A DNA stretch of 64,000 nt from Desmodus rotundus (taxonomy: Eukaryota; Chordata; Mammalia; Chiroptera; Phyllostomidae): contig NC_071388.1 of the NCBI RefSeq assembly GCF_022682495.2, positions 29,186,139 to 29,250,138 on the forward strand. The letters are read 5' to 3'. The notes below the pieces were generated by a model that made no database searches, was not told the DNA's origin, and worked only from the letters and a program-made list of their open reading frames with translations. Shown one piece after another: positions 34,417 through 47,285 of the stretch (its first letter is position 1; the number at the start of each line of letters is the position of its first letter). The translations under genes and the position numbers were made by a program.

Positions 34417-34600
34417 ACTGATAGCTCAGTTGGTTAGAGCCTCCTCCTGACACGCCAAGGTTACAGGTCCCATCTCTGGTCAGAGCACATACAAGAATCA
34501 CCCAAAGCACGCATAATAAGTGCAACAGCAAATTGATTTCTCTATCTCGGGCACGCTGAATTATGGGTGGAGGCTGGAGAAATCAGTATAATTAAAGGGC
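34417..34600 (+). mobile_element. older tRNA-derived SINE (bat type)
   Basis: Begins 'ctgatagctcagttggttag' (tRNA A-box-like TAGCTCAGTTGG). It continues 'gccaaggttacaggtcccat' (degraded B box), 'ctggtcagagcacatacaag' and 'aatcacccaaagcacgcata', then 'aattgatttctctatctc'. This is the older bat tRNA-SINE related to VES, with the 'acatacaagaa' rather than the 'acatgcctggg' body. Confidence 0.75.
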
Positions 34601-34695
34601 CAAAAAATAAAACTGATTGTCAACTCCAATGTGCAAGTGATTTTAACCTTCAGCTCAGAAATGTTATAACTACATATGGATGCAAGTTAAATATA

Positions 34696-35378
34696 TGAGG
34701 TCTGTTGGAAAAAAGTCCAGTCATTGTTAGTATAATGAGAATGGTTTGTGCAACAATGATGTAACCTGGCAGCCAAGGAGAGTGGACTGGAATGCACGTG
34801 CATGAACAATGACAACTTCACTGTACTAGTCAGTGAAGGGGTATAGACGCCATTGAGTGAGCGTGTGTACTGTGTGGTCATCGCATTCAAAATGACTGAG
34901 CAAGTGAAGCAAACAATCTGCATTAAATTTTGCATTACGCTTGAACATTCCTCCACAGAAACAATTCACATGATTCAGAAGGCCACAGCTATGGGCAACT
35001 AGTGATTGGCAGCTTCGTCACAACAACACACCTGCTCATGAAGCTCATCTTGTGTAGAGGTTTTTTTTGCAAAACATCAAATCACCCAGGTGATTCAACC
35101 CCCCTACAGCCCAGATTTGGTGCCCTGCAACTTCTGACTTTTCCAAAATTTAAAATCACATTTGAAAGAGAAGAGATTTCAGACCGTCAATGAGATTCAG
35201 GAAAATATGATGAGGCAGCACTGATGGCGATTGGGAGAACTGTGTGAGGTACTAAGGTGCCTACTTTGAAGGGGACCGAGGCATCATTGTCTTAAATACA
35301 ATGTTTCTGCATCTTGTATCTTCTTCAGTAAATGTCTCTATTTTCCAGCCTGGCTGGATACTTTCTGGACAGGCCTCA
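34696..35378 (+). mobile_element. internally deleted mariner, copy 1
   Basis: About 683 bp flanked by TA on both sides (34694-34695 and 35379-35380). Inverted ends are 'tgaggtctgttggaaaaaag' and, reversed, 'tgaggcctgtccagaaagta'. The interior holds two ends of a mariner transposase gene joined with the middle missing: an N-terminal piece (start near 34892) and a C-terminal piece with 'PPYSPDLVP' near 35100. It is non-autonomous. The junction matches the copy at 58690-59629. Confidence 0.85.
34892..35270 (+). pseudogene. mariner transposase, internally deleted and mutated
   Basis: Starts with 'MTEQVKQTICIKFCITLEHS', typical of a mariner N-terminus, and runs to 'ATAMGN'. It then jumps to 'WQLRHNNTPAH', equivalent to the HDNAPxH motif of the second catalytic aspartate, here Asn. 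The 'PYSPDLVPCNF' region follows, with the third catalytic Asp also replaced by Asn. It lacks most of the helix-turn-helix linker and the first catalytic aspartate. Stops are present. Confidence 0.75.
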
Positions 35379-35399
35379 TAATAATCCAAGTGGATGTGA

Positions 35400-37450
35400 G
35401 ATGATTTGAATCTTGTTTTCCAATTTGTATAAAAATAAACATACTTGCCAAATAATAGCTGAGACTTTATTAACCTATAGCAACAATAAATAAGGCCAGT
35501 ATGGCAACTGAAATAGCAGCTACTACTTGTTTGAGTTTCAGTGGTAACCAAGATCCATCAGATTATGGCAAGGACCTAATGGCGAACTGCATGAAGTTAT
35601 AACTGGGACCACCAAGTTTCAATCCTTTACAACTTCAAGGATTACCCCATTTTTTTATCATTATTCAATCTCTGCTCCCAGTCCTTCTTGACGTGCATTA
35701 TTGTTTTAATTCACTCTCTTGGGTGAGAGTAGACAATTTCAGAGGTTTTTATTTGGTATTTTCCTCTATTATAGCTCAACTTCTAAGCAAAGGTCCCAGT
35801 GTACTGGTTATTCTCATTGCTAAGGATGCCAATTCCAATTATGACACTCAGGGGTAGGGGACATAACCATGGAAATTTAGCTAATAGTTTATTTAATACA
35901 TGAACCCTGTATACCTCCATTTAAAGATGGGGCCTTGATTATACTTCAGGTTTCTAGGCAAAAAATATCAATTATGACCATATGTCTAATAATCCTCCAA
36001 CATCTGGTTGTTAGCCTTCACATGTTAAATAGCCATCTGAGTAAGTGTCCATGGGCCTGCTTAGGGAAGAGCTGGCGGTACCATATTTGCTTAAGTGATG
36101 GTTTCTAGATCTGAAAATTGGTTCATATCTGGGGACTGAGAAAGTGATCATTAGTTTTTACTAGGGAAACCACCTTTGCATTCCTACTCCTTCATTCTGC
36201 TTTCTTCTGATTATAGGTAGCAAACAGCATTTTCATTTGCTATCAGTTTTGCTCCAGCAAGTCATGTTCCATTGACTAACTCATTAACTCCCTCTCAGCA
36301 ATGCTCCATTTAGCATTCTCTGACCGGGCTGATATTTACAGAAATTTGTTACTGTCTGGGTCAGGTGGTTAGGCAAGAACACCTGGCCTCTGTTTCACTA
36401 GAGACCCATCAACTCCTTTCTTTCAAACAAGTTCTGTTACTACGTCTTCTACCTTCAGCTCCAGCCCGTGTAGGAGAGCCTCCTCTTAGTGATGCCCATG
36501 TCCCTCTCACAGCAGCCTAGTGGTGAGTCTTCTGGGCCTTCTCATGGAACAATGTTCTTTGTGTGCCCTTTGGCCTCATATTATATAATCATTTTATGAA
36601 CATGACATTGAGCCTTTTTACTCCTTTGTGTACCATCAGCCAAGGTAACTCAGGCACTTCAACCTCACCCAGTATGAGCCATCACTTTCTCCAGATTTTA
36701 ATGGGTCACCCTAGCAGCTACTTTGCATAATCTCCAGAATCCTTGCTGGGAAGTTAAATTTTGTGTTCCATAACAGTGCTCCTAAATGGATGAATTCTTG
36801 CTTATTTAGTTTATATTCCAGATCCCTGGAACTACAGCAGTAGAGATGTAGTGGTGCTGCTTAACCATTGTAAAACTCAACAACGTCAGAGGAGTAGCCA
36901 GAGCTTCCCGGCAGGAAGCTGACGTGCTATTTAATAAACCATGGTGTTGCTGGGGACAGAATCCAATATCAGCAGTACTCCCTCGGACCCTGCTGTTACA
37001 TGCTAGCTAAATTTTGTAGCTCCTTTGGGTGGTAATCTCTTTCCTGCTCTCTCAGATTTAGCATATTGCCAGCCTGGTTATGCTGAGATTTAACTATAAT
37101 AGGCCTAGGATGTCTCCTGAGGGTGATGACTATTACTTTGCAGTGTCTCTCCAAACAAGGGAAAGGCTAGTTCTTAATACGTTAGACGGGCCACCTCCGT
37201 AGGCTCCAAGTGTTCAGACATGTCTGTGGAGCCCCAATGGTAAGGAGAACTTGCCATGGCGTATTTCCCTGTCTTATGTAACAGACTTTCTTCAGCTAGG
37301 AATTTGGTTCTCTGGATCTCTACAGAGGCAATTAAAATTGGAGTGGGACACCTCCACAGATACTATACTGGATTATACTACAATAAAAGTCTTTTTTTTG
37401 TTTGATTCGGGTGCATTAAACTTCAGAAACCAATATCCTTTACTTTAAAA
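35400..37450 (-). mobile_element. possible degenerate endogenous retrovirus internal sequence
   Basis: A 2-kb block, less AT-rich than its flanks, without an intact frame. Its texture (for example antisense of 36200-36650, with gag/pol-like Glu/Asn-rich fragments) recalls ancient ERVL-type internal sequence. No polymerase motif, primer-binding site or LTR was confirmed. It may instead be unique DNA. Confidence 0.25.
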
Positions 37451-40039
37451 GTTCACATATTCAAGAAAATTGCACTGACCCACATTTTTAGGATTTATAT
37501 CAAAAATCAGAATTAATAAGCATTGGTGAATTTAAAGTTGTCAAGTATTTGCCCCAGTAGATTTGTTTCCTTTCTCCTCAAGGACCATGATTCCCCATGA
37601 CATATTTTTAATGTAACTACTACTGACTTTTGATTGGAGGAAAAATAGAATTTAGACTATAAGTTTAATTATCCAGAAGAGTTTCTAAGGCTAGATTAAT
37701 AGACTAATTGAAATAAAACCTTTTTTTCATAGTGCCTTAAAATATTGGTTTGTTTTCATCCTCTAGTGACATAAGTTTAATTTATTGGAAGTGATTTATA
37801 TGAAGTGGTTAATCACTGCTTAGTAGAAATTAGGAGTACTTTGAGAGTGGAAACATGAAATACATACTTATATCTTGTATCCCAAACTTTCTGAGAGATT
37901 ACAGTTTCTATAACATTCTTTTGTTGTCATAAAATAAGTTTCCCATTATTAGAAAATATTTATTAATTATATCTAATACTGATTAATAAATTATATAAAT
38001 TATTAATTAAATGACACACTTTAAAGATATAAATAAATTTGCAATACTATAACAGAAAAATATATTTAAATGAATTATTTAATGCTTACTGTGATATAGA
38101 CATAATTACATTTTAAAGATTCTAAAACAAAATTTTTCTTAAATAAGAATACATAAAAATGGAAAAAATAGAAACTAACTCTAAAAAAATAAAAAGAAAG
38201 AAAGAATAGAAAATAAACTGGGAAACCTGAATGAACTGGGTTCCATTGACCCATCAATTTCCTAGCTTCCTTTGGGAACCATGGATTTTATTCCCTTATT
38301 CTGTCACACTAGAGATGGCCATTTAGATGTTAGCAGAGAAAACCTATACCTTATTTATTATAAAACAAATATACATAATATTCTGTTCATAAAAATATTC
38401 ATTTAAAAATGATTCTATGTCTAGTACCAAATGTGACATCATGGGAAAACCAGAAGTTTACAAATTAAATAACTGCACTTTCCTCAAATGACATAAAATA
38501 TAAAATAATTATTTATTTATTTAATGATAAATAAAATCAAATCTCCCTATCTCATCCTCATATAGTTAGCAGTATTTTTGTGTGTGTGAGAGTGAAATGA
38601 TTTTCTATGATGGCAGTCACATGCTAGCTAAAGTAAAAAGGAAAACATTTAAATGGATAAAAAAAGAACATTATATAAATTAATGTATAGAATTGTTTGG
38701 TGGTCATGTATCATAGTATTTATTTTGCTCTATATTGTAATTCTTCTATAATTTAAGTTTAGGATAATAATAGGTTATAATCAAACCAATATATCCAGTT
38801 GTGTTTTTGAAATGTTAAGTTAATTTTCATGTTCATAACACAGATGGTATAGAATTTGGTTTATATCATTATATGGTTCAGCTAATAGCAATCTCTGATT
38901 TAAAAAATATCATGAAGAATAATAAGTTTTGTCATGAAAATTTCAAATGCATGTGAGATAACTTAATATTTGGAACCTTCTAAATTATTTGAAGACTTTT
39001 CCATTTATAAGCCAATTTGTATTTATATATATTTTTTGTGTCTTCGTGGTAATATAATCGGACAGTAGCTTACTATAAAAGTTATAGAAAATGAAATCGT
39101 GAAGCAAAAATTAGAAAATCATAGTTAAAGAAGAAAATAGCAAATATACCAAATATTCATCTCAAAGTTCTTATGCAGATCTTCAAATGTCTGTGAGCAT
39201 TTCATAGACAAAAAGGCACAAAAAGTAAAGCAGTTATCTAGTTCTCATTGTTGGAAAAGACAGCGAATCTTTAGGAGGAAGGCTCTGTATCACTAAAATT
39301 CTGAAAGATGTTTCTCCTCTGTATCATTACAAGAAGGAAGAGTTATATAAGAATATGATACATCCTTAATATTTCCAGAAATTTTCAATCATGTGCACGT
39401 AGTATTTTTTGTCCTCTAGCAATATTAGATAAATGCAGAGGAGATGATTTCAGTCTGTAAATACACAAGGATGTGCTTCCTGTTATCCCATGTTGATCTA
39501 TTGTGGGGACTTAAACTCAAGCACTGGAAACTTTATTTTCACAAATAAATTTTTATAAGTTTTCAGCTTTCATAGGTTTTATAAGTTTCATAAGTTTAAA
39601 GTGAAAAACACAAAATACTATGGAGATTATTTATTTTAAGATATGGGAAACAACAAGGATAGAACATAATGACTGCTAGAAAGACATGTATGACTTTTGA
39701 GTATTCCTTTGGTCTTGCTGAGTTATGCACCCTGCTAACAACCCCAGACTTGTAGGTGATTTACTTGATTCACTTGGAACATTTTATGTTTTGTCCTTAA
39801 ATCACAGGTGCAAACCGCTGAAAGGAAGGGCTGGTTCAAATGCAGAGACAGGTAAAGCATGAAGAATGAGAAGAATGGAAGGAGTCAAGTGGTAAGGAAA
39901 GAAAAAAAAGTGAACAAAATTAAGGAAAGGTCAAAATGAGTAAGGGCTAAGGACAAAATATATAGATATTAATATTGAAATAAAAATAACAAAACAAGCA
40001 TAATAAAACCAAAGAAAGGTACAAAATGATCCAGATTTT
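37451..40039. other. AT-rich unique sequence
   Basis: Very AT-rich, no gene or confident repeat. Confidence 0.4.
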
Positions 40040-40560
40040 ATTCACTGCTTCACTTTTAGCACGTTGGACTAAGTTTGATTTTGCAAACTTTCTAAGGTAA
40101 CTAATTCACTGAAACAGCACAAACAGATCAAAAACAAACCTTCAGATATTGCAATTACCAGACAGAAGTATACAATAAATATGTTTAGCACATTTGATGC
40201 ATTTGGAAGATTAAAATTGTGAGCTTAAGAGAAGAATATTTGAAACAAAGCATATAAAATAAAAAATATAATATTGTAGTTTAAATTTAAAATTCAATGA
40301 TAGATTATCTAGCTGATTAAATACACCTAAAGAATTAATAAACTGTAAGATAGGTAAATGATATAGCCTGCAGTTTAGGAAAACAAAATATTAAAGAAAT
40401 TTAAATAATTGCATGAGATGCCTATAAATATATCAAATCAAAGTTAAACAGGGCTATAGACAGGATGGAAAAAAGTGCTCAAAAAGATGATTGCTGAAAA
40501 TTTCCAAGATAAAAGACAAAATTTCCCAGGATCCAGAGCCATTCCAAGAATCCATGGTAT
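40040..40560 (+). mobile_element. possible old L1 5'/ORF1-proximal fragment
   Basis: A-rich plus-strand sequence with 'gcaattaccagacagaagta', 'gctatagacaggatggaaaa' and 'gctgaaaatttccaagataa' followed by 'caggatccagagccattcca'. These resemble the 5' part of old L1M elements. Diverged. Confidence 0.4.
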
Positions 40561-41200
40561 TCCATGCTGATGTCTAGGGACAAAAGGAAGCATGTATATC
40601 CTCATGGTGGAATGATTGGTCATTTGTATAGTCCTTTTCTGTTACCTGGTCACTCCATCGGGAGGCAGGAACCTCTTCTTTCCCACACTTATGTCAATGC
40701 TTTCTTTTCATCACTTCTTCCAATAAAGACTGTTTGTAGCTAATTTACGGCCCCTATCTGCATGAGGTCATGACCCACCGATCTTTTAATCTGTCCCTAG
40801 CACTTCTGATTCCTCAAATAGCACATTCTTAGCTAAGTCCTTTCTGTGGGCTTTGGCTAACCTATGCAGTCCACAGATTTTAATTCCCCATCCTTTGAAG
40901 GTCAGCTGTCTCTGCCAAATCTTATCTATCTTTTGTCTTCTCCCTAAGAACCTATGGATCACTTACATGCCACACAGGACCTGAGGAAAGGTGAGCTGCC
41001 ACAATCTCACAACCAGTCTGTGCCTACCCGTGCCTGCTTTGGTCTTTATAAAGCCAAAATTATACCATGTTCTTGTGGGTTCCCAGGATTCCAACAGGGA
41101 ATAGAGTTCAAGTCTCCTGTGTTTTGGCTTTGTGCTCATTTTATTTGACTCGTATTTCCTCATACCTCTCTTTTCTACACAGCTCTAAGTTGAGAGTGGC
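40560..41200 (+). repeat. LTR-like segment with TATA and AATAAA
   Basis: A block with balanced composition after the L1-like stretch. It has 'ccaataaagactgtttgtag' near 40720, a TATA-like 'ggtctttataaagcc' near 41040, and a CT-rich end. This looks like an old retroviral LTR, but no TG...CA boundaries or flanking duplication could be fixed. Confidence 0.25.
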
Positions 41201-43255
41201 AGAGAATCTGCATACATGAGGCAATGGGTTAAACATGGTTTTTACCTATTGTTGAGGGCTGCTAAGAAAAGAAAAAGAAGCTGACTTCCAAAACAGGGAA
41301 CATAACGAGGAATATGACAAATACTTTACCTGTGGTAAAAAAGAAAAACATTAATGAGCTCACACTTTTTTGTTTTTTATTTAAATATATTTTTAAAGAG
41401 CTTGCTTTTAATTGGAAGCCAATACTAATTTAAATTTATTATATTTTCATAAAAGATATGTATGATAAATTTTCTTATGAATTAGCCCTTAATAGGGTAT
41501 AAATTAAGACAAATATTTTGGAAATAAAGGAAGATGAAAAATGTTTTAATCAATTTAATTTTTTATTATGTAATCATTATACTGTATTGGGTTCTTAATA
41601 AGTAACAAACCAGTAGTCATATATTTTTTGTGTTTTTACTAATTAATGAAATGGCATCTTATCATTTGATATAAAATTTAATGGTAATTCATTACTGATG
41701 TTAAATAAAGAGGGCAATAATATTTTATGTTATCTCAAGACTGTAATATTTTAATAATTGATATGTAATAATTTACATATTATTAAATAAAATATGAGGC
41801 TTATCCATTATGACAAAGAATCAAGTTAAATTTTATTCAATGATTTTATTAGGAAACTAAGGCATCATTAATAGGAAAATCTTGTTGAAATGATTCAAAG
41901 AGATTAGAAATTAACACCTGGAAAACATATGAGATTTGTAGTTATTTAAATGCTATCTATCAACCTGCACATGCAGCACTATTTTGTATGTGTCAACATA
42001 TCTTCATTTTATGAATATGTCAAGGTCGTCTTCAGGCAAAGGGCATCTTAAACCCAAACAAGTTTGTCAATCTCATTACAGTCACATATTTTCGTTATTG
42101 AAACCATAACTCCAGAATCCTGACTTGGCTTTGATCTGTTCATCATTTTTCCGTGTAACATTTTATTTTAATGCAAAGTTCCTGTTATGTCTGAAATATC
42201 ACATACCAAATTTCAAAAACTATGAGATATAATACAAGTCATAAATATTTAAAATTTGTAACAAAAATAGGTTAATTAAATCTGATCAGATTTTTAGCAC
42301 ACTTATGACAGTATTAGAGAGTCTTATGATTTCAGATATGATCACATTCCAACAACACCAAGAAATCTCAAAGTTCTATTAGTATTCACTAAAAGGATAC
42401 TTTACAAAGAAGATTTTGCCTGTTATAATTGGTGATTATGTTTAATTAGGAGTGCGCATTATGATTAAGGAAGTTGAAAGGGTGGGGTGGAGGCAAAGAA
42501 AACACAGCTGGAAGGAAAGTAATAAAATTTTGTGAGTGACATTTTATTGTTAACCTCTCTACAGATCAAAAGTTCTCAATTTTTTTTCTTTATAGTGATG
42601 AAGCAACAGATTAGACTTTTATTTGCTCCAGTTTTACAATAGTTGTGATGCTCAATCTGAGGAGACTCCTGTTTGTATGTAGGAATGGACTTTTGCAATC
42701 TGGATAATTACATTAGGTGGTTGTAGCAGGAAACTGACCTCGATAAACAATAACCTCAGGTCCTGTCTATCTCTATTCTTAAATTTGCAGAACTGCTGAA
42801 GACATTCTACAATAAAATAATAAAAACTTGCTTTCTCAGCATGTAAAACTGGAGGCCCAGATCAATTATTGGATATATTTGAATATAAAAATTCAAAGCA
42901 TGATGTTTACAGCCTTAAATTATCATGCAAGTCTTTATGTGATCTAATTATGTAGTATTGAAGCTATTTATTTTAATTTAGAGACATACAAATAACCATA
43001 CTTATCTGTATGCTATGAAAACAGTTGATTTTGATATATGAGTATGTATGTAGCTATACTGATACATATTCAGATAAAATAAATAGTTTGAAAATGAAAG
43101 TCTATTGTTGGGCAAATTTTGTATTAAGTTACTAGAATGTAAACACTAAAGTAAACTAAACAGTATATCATAATAGCATCCACATTGCATGAAGATCCAC
43201 GTAGGCAAAATGGTGACACTAAGGATGGTGTGCCCGATTTCTGTAAAATACTATT
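41201..43255. other. AT-rich unique sequence
   Basis: No gene or repeat recognised. Confidence 0.4.
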
Positions 43256-43260
43256 TACCT

Positions 43261-43336
43261 CCTTTTTTTTTTTTCCATTTCTTCCCCTCTCCCTCTCCCT
43301 CTCCCACCCCTTCCCCCTCTCCTTCCCTCTTCCTTT
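43261..43336 (+). repeat. polypyrimidine CT-rich tract
   Basis: A T run followed by repeated 'ccctct' units, about 75 bp of almost pure pyrimidine. Two overlapping frames here encode low-complexity Pro/Ser/Leu only. Confidence 0.9.
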
Positions 43337-45059
43337 GTATCAGATGGGGACTTTGGAAATATTCAAAGAGTCTAGGGGTAGTATGAAAATCAAGGCTCAG
43401 AGAGTTTATGAACCAAGATAATTAATACTTGATATTGGGTGATTTGGACAAAAAAATGAATCTTGATTATTTCCCAAATGGACTGAAACCATCATAAATA
43501 CTATTAAAGTATTAGTGACTGAATGGTTGTTTGTGAAAAGCACCATTCCTTAATCCTTTTGAAAACCAAAGGAAACAATAACAGCAGCACTGTATTGTCA
43601 AGACACTAAATTTGTCATAAAAACTCAATTTAAAATACCCATATTGAATAGCACGAACTTTTACTAGATGAGGCTTGACTGCAAATACCTCAGACCATCA
43701 AAACAAAATTAACAGAATTAAGCTATGAACTTTTCTGGAATTCATAATACTGATTTAACCTTTCTTTAATGACTCCCATCTCTTTGACATTTGAAGCTCC
43801 CTATGGAAATAAAGTATTCTCCACTGAGAGCCATTAATTAGAGGATTTAAACAATATTGATTGTCTAAAACTATAGAGTATGTAATTAATAGATTAAATA
43901 ATAGGATTTAAAAGCATATTGGAAATGTTTTATTCACATTATTTCTGTATACATTAAGTAAAATTCACATTTTGAAAATACAGTTCGTTAATTTTAATCT
44001 AATTAAACAATAATTTCATTTTGTTCTACTTAGGACACAAGCTCACTCCTCACAGCAGTGGTCATCATCAACTTCAGTGGCCAAAGCACAAACCTATTGC
44101 CAAGTTCCAACAGGAAGAATCAGGCACCTAGACACTGGAAAAAACTGGGGGAAATGTGGACACATAAGTTAATAACAAAGGAAATTAATAAACATAACAT
44201 CATTTTCTTTTTCATTCTTCAAAATTCTAAAAACATTTACTAGAAATATGCCACATTTTTCCTCTATTTTAAGTAATTCCTTCCATCTTACTGAAATCTT
44301 TAAGACTTAAACCATGTTATGCCTTTTTATTGACTTCGCTTATCTTAAACTGTGGGAGTTCTAGCACTAACTCATATAAAATCTCAAATGGATGTTATTA
44401 ATACCAGGTTTAACAGAAAATATTGGCCCATTAGAAAGATTAATCTTGTTTTCTATGTTCAAATACATTATTTTTGGTATCAAATTATTTTATCTAGAAA
44501 AATAATCTTATCACCTTTGTACAGCTAATTTTAGGGGGATAAGTGAAATGTCTAAATATGTCAGATAAAGGCAATGACAATATCTTTGATTTATTTTAAC
44601 AGAGTAATTTTTAAATTATCTTAAAAGTGTTTTTTCTTAAATATTCTAAATGTAAGAATTTAAAAAACATACTTATAGTTTGATTAAGAAATCTAATTAC
44701 AAGATTTGCAAAATTGCTACTTTGGATCTAATATTTCTATTCCCTCTCACCCTCCCCAGGAAGTACCATTAATGATGAAAATTACTGTATTCATCCATAC
44801 CAAAAATTATAGAGATTATTAACTTGCTTCCCCACCTATTATTAACATATGTGGTAATCCATAATACGTATGTGATTAAAAATTTGCTGTTAGGTTCAAC
44901 ACTGCACGTGTTACTGGGGTGATCAACGTGCATTGAAAAAGGGGTCCTTTTGTAATGAATATATGTATTTCTCAATTACATTTCCTATCACACATGTGAG
45001 TTTTACTTACTACACACACACATCACCATGTCAAAAAGGCTGTGCTTTTACTCCTTACA
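43337..45059. other. AT-rich unique sequence
   Basis: No gene or repeat recognised. A small GC-richer patch near 44030-44160 is not identifiable. Confidence 0.4.
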
Positions 45060-45425
45060 GATTTAATCCTCACCATTTCTTAGAGTTTATCTAGCAGGTT
45101 TAGAAAACAGTTTCTCTTTTGTCCCAGTCTCTCTTGATCTTAGGTATGGCCAAATGACTAAGCCTCAGCCCCTGAATTATTAACAATAGTAATGCAAGCC
45201 TCTTCCAGGACAATTTTAACAAGACTTACCATATTACCTCATTTTCAACTCTCTCTTTGTAGTTCCTGTTTCTGATTGAATTGAAAGTGACTCCCGGGGA
45301 AATCTTGGAAGCCAGATACAAAACAAGCATAGTCTCTGTCCCTGAGTCACTGAATCCCTAAAGGACTCTTGACCACCAAGTGGAATAGTGAACAATAAAT
45401 AAACACATTATATTACAATGTTATT
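45060..45425 (+). repeat. LTR-like segment, unassigned
   Basis: 'tgtcccagtctctcttgatc', 'gccaaatgactaagcctcag', 'cccctgaattattaacaata' and 'gtcactgaatccctaaagga', ending with an AATAAATAAA signal near 45396, have the form of an old ERVL-type LTR on the plus strand. The family is uncertain. Confidence 0.3.
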
Positions 45426-46609
45426 TGAGGTTATTGTTATAAAAGCTTTTTTACCATACCAATATAAATTCTAAATTATTATTCCTTAACTCTATCTATG
45501 TTTCTTTGATATTTTATGGTTTCATTGGACATTTTATTAACGACTTAATCTAAAAATAATAAGTTATTTATTTTATGATCTTGTCTAAAAATAGAGATAG
45601 AAGGGGCGGGACTGATTGTGAATATAGTCATTTTTGAAGTGGTGAGTATAGTTATGATTTTTGTTTTCTTTGTATTATAATAGAGGAGCACAACAGCAAG
45701 CCAATATTTACTGAACACCTATTATGTAAAGCTACAATGTGTCACTTGGTTTGCCTTCTATTTTTAAATTGATTACCTCCTTCCATTTAAATAGGATTCA
45801 ATCAACTGAGGTTTAAAAGCATAAAATAAATTGTAAATGAATGCGCTAAGACCTGACATTACATCAAAGTTCTAAGAATAGTATTATTACTTAAAAACAG
45901 ATATACAAAAGTTAAGGATACATAAAACTATTTTACTGTTATTTATAAAAGTTAAAATGTTCTGTGGTATTTTTACTTTTAACTTTTTATTTTTGTTTTT
46001 CTATTCTAACAAACATAAATGAGTCATGGACATTTTCTTTTCTCCATAATATTTTAAAGTATTTTTCCTTTACATTTTCTACTGCTTTCTGCAAAGCTTG
46101 ACTGTTTTTAATTGCTGGCTGCCATCATTCAGCTGACAAACTGTTTCAGTTTCATTTGGTTAGGTAAACATTTGTTTTTGATATTTTTTTTGTAGAAAAT
46201 TGCATAAAACATGGAATTTGTAAAGCTCATTTTGCAAAATAATGCACTAGAGAATTTTGATTTGCATTACTCATTTTTAACCTGTGTATATCACAAAAAC
46301 CTGAAAACATACATTTGATACATTCTGTGGTCAGAATATAGATTTCAGTGATTATTTTAAAAGTTTTAATTAATATACACACAGGTAATGTATTCTGTGT
46401 ATAGACTAATATCCCAGGGGAGATTCACTGAAGAGAATATCGGTATTCAGTTTCAATATCTAATTATAGTTTAGCACTTAATTTTTAGTCAGCCATCTCT
46501 ATCAATAGTTATTGTTTACTTGTAACACAAAAGATACTCATAAATATTTATTTGACAGTAATTCTGAAATTCAGATAGGAGACCTAAGTACCTTGGTGTT
46601 AGAGTTTAG
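45426..46609. other. AT-rich unique sequence
   Basis: No gene or repeat recognised. Confidence 0.4.
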
Positions 46610-46659
46610 CCTTAACTTTTTACCCCATCCTCTTCCATTTAATAAATAAGGTAAATACT

Positions 46660-46900
46660 TGAAAGTTTGAGACTTCAGTGGGGTACTGGGGTCCACTTGA
46701 CCGGATGTTTTTGTAGCGTTGACATTACATAGCTTGCAGGCCTCGCTGCTGGGTTCTCCAGTAGGTCATGTTTCTTCTGCATCTGTTTCAGACACTGTGT
46801 CATAATTAGAGAATAAAGAGAGAAGAGCAGGCTCAGCAAAGAGAACAAGCTAATTTTAAAAGCAAATGATTTGCTTGTAGAGATGATTTCTCCATGCATG
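46660..46900 (-). other. candidate exon or conserved element
   Basis: Balanced, repeat-free block. On the minus strand a pyrimidine-rich stretch and 'attctctaattatgacacag' form a plausible branch point and 3' splice site at about 46794. The sequence after it is open for about 39 codons to a stop at 46675 and is GC-richer than its surroundings. No donor site or homologue was recognised. It may be an lncRNA exon or an enhancer. Confidence 0.25.
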
Positions 46901-47009
46901 TGAAATGACCAAATTCCTTTAAAAGGTACAACTTTTGAATGAGAACATGAAAGTAAAAAATTAACACGTGTTTGTGAATTTTTATTATCTTTGACTGTTT
47001 TAGAAAAAA

Positions 47010-47285
47010 AACTTTAAGATAATTTCACCCTCACAGAAAATTTGTTTCTTACAATGGTGCTATGTCTATTAGTTTCAATTTTATATCCAACATATGAATG
47101 AAATCACATGGTTCTTAGATTTGTTTGACTGACTTATTTTGTTTAGCATGATATTCTCAAGGTCTATCCACGTTGCAAACGGCAGTTTTTCATCTTATCT
47201 GATGGCTGAGTAGCATTCATTTGTAAATATCACATTTCCTTTATCCAATCATCCATTGAAGGAACTGTGGTTTTGTAGTGTATAT
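47010..47285 (-). mobile_element. old L1 3' fragment, antisense
   Basis: 'catatgaatgaaatcacatg', 'gttcttagatttgtttgact', 'tgtttagcatgatattctca', 'aggtctatccacgttgcaaa', 'atctgatggctgagtagcat' and 'tttatccaatcatccattga' are the antisense of the L1 ORF2 3' region. Confidence 0.75.
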
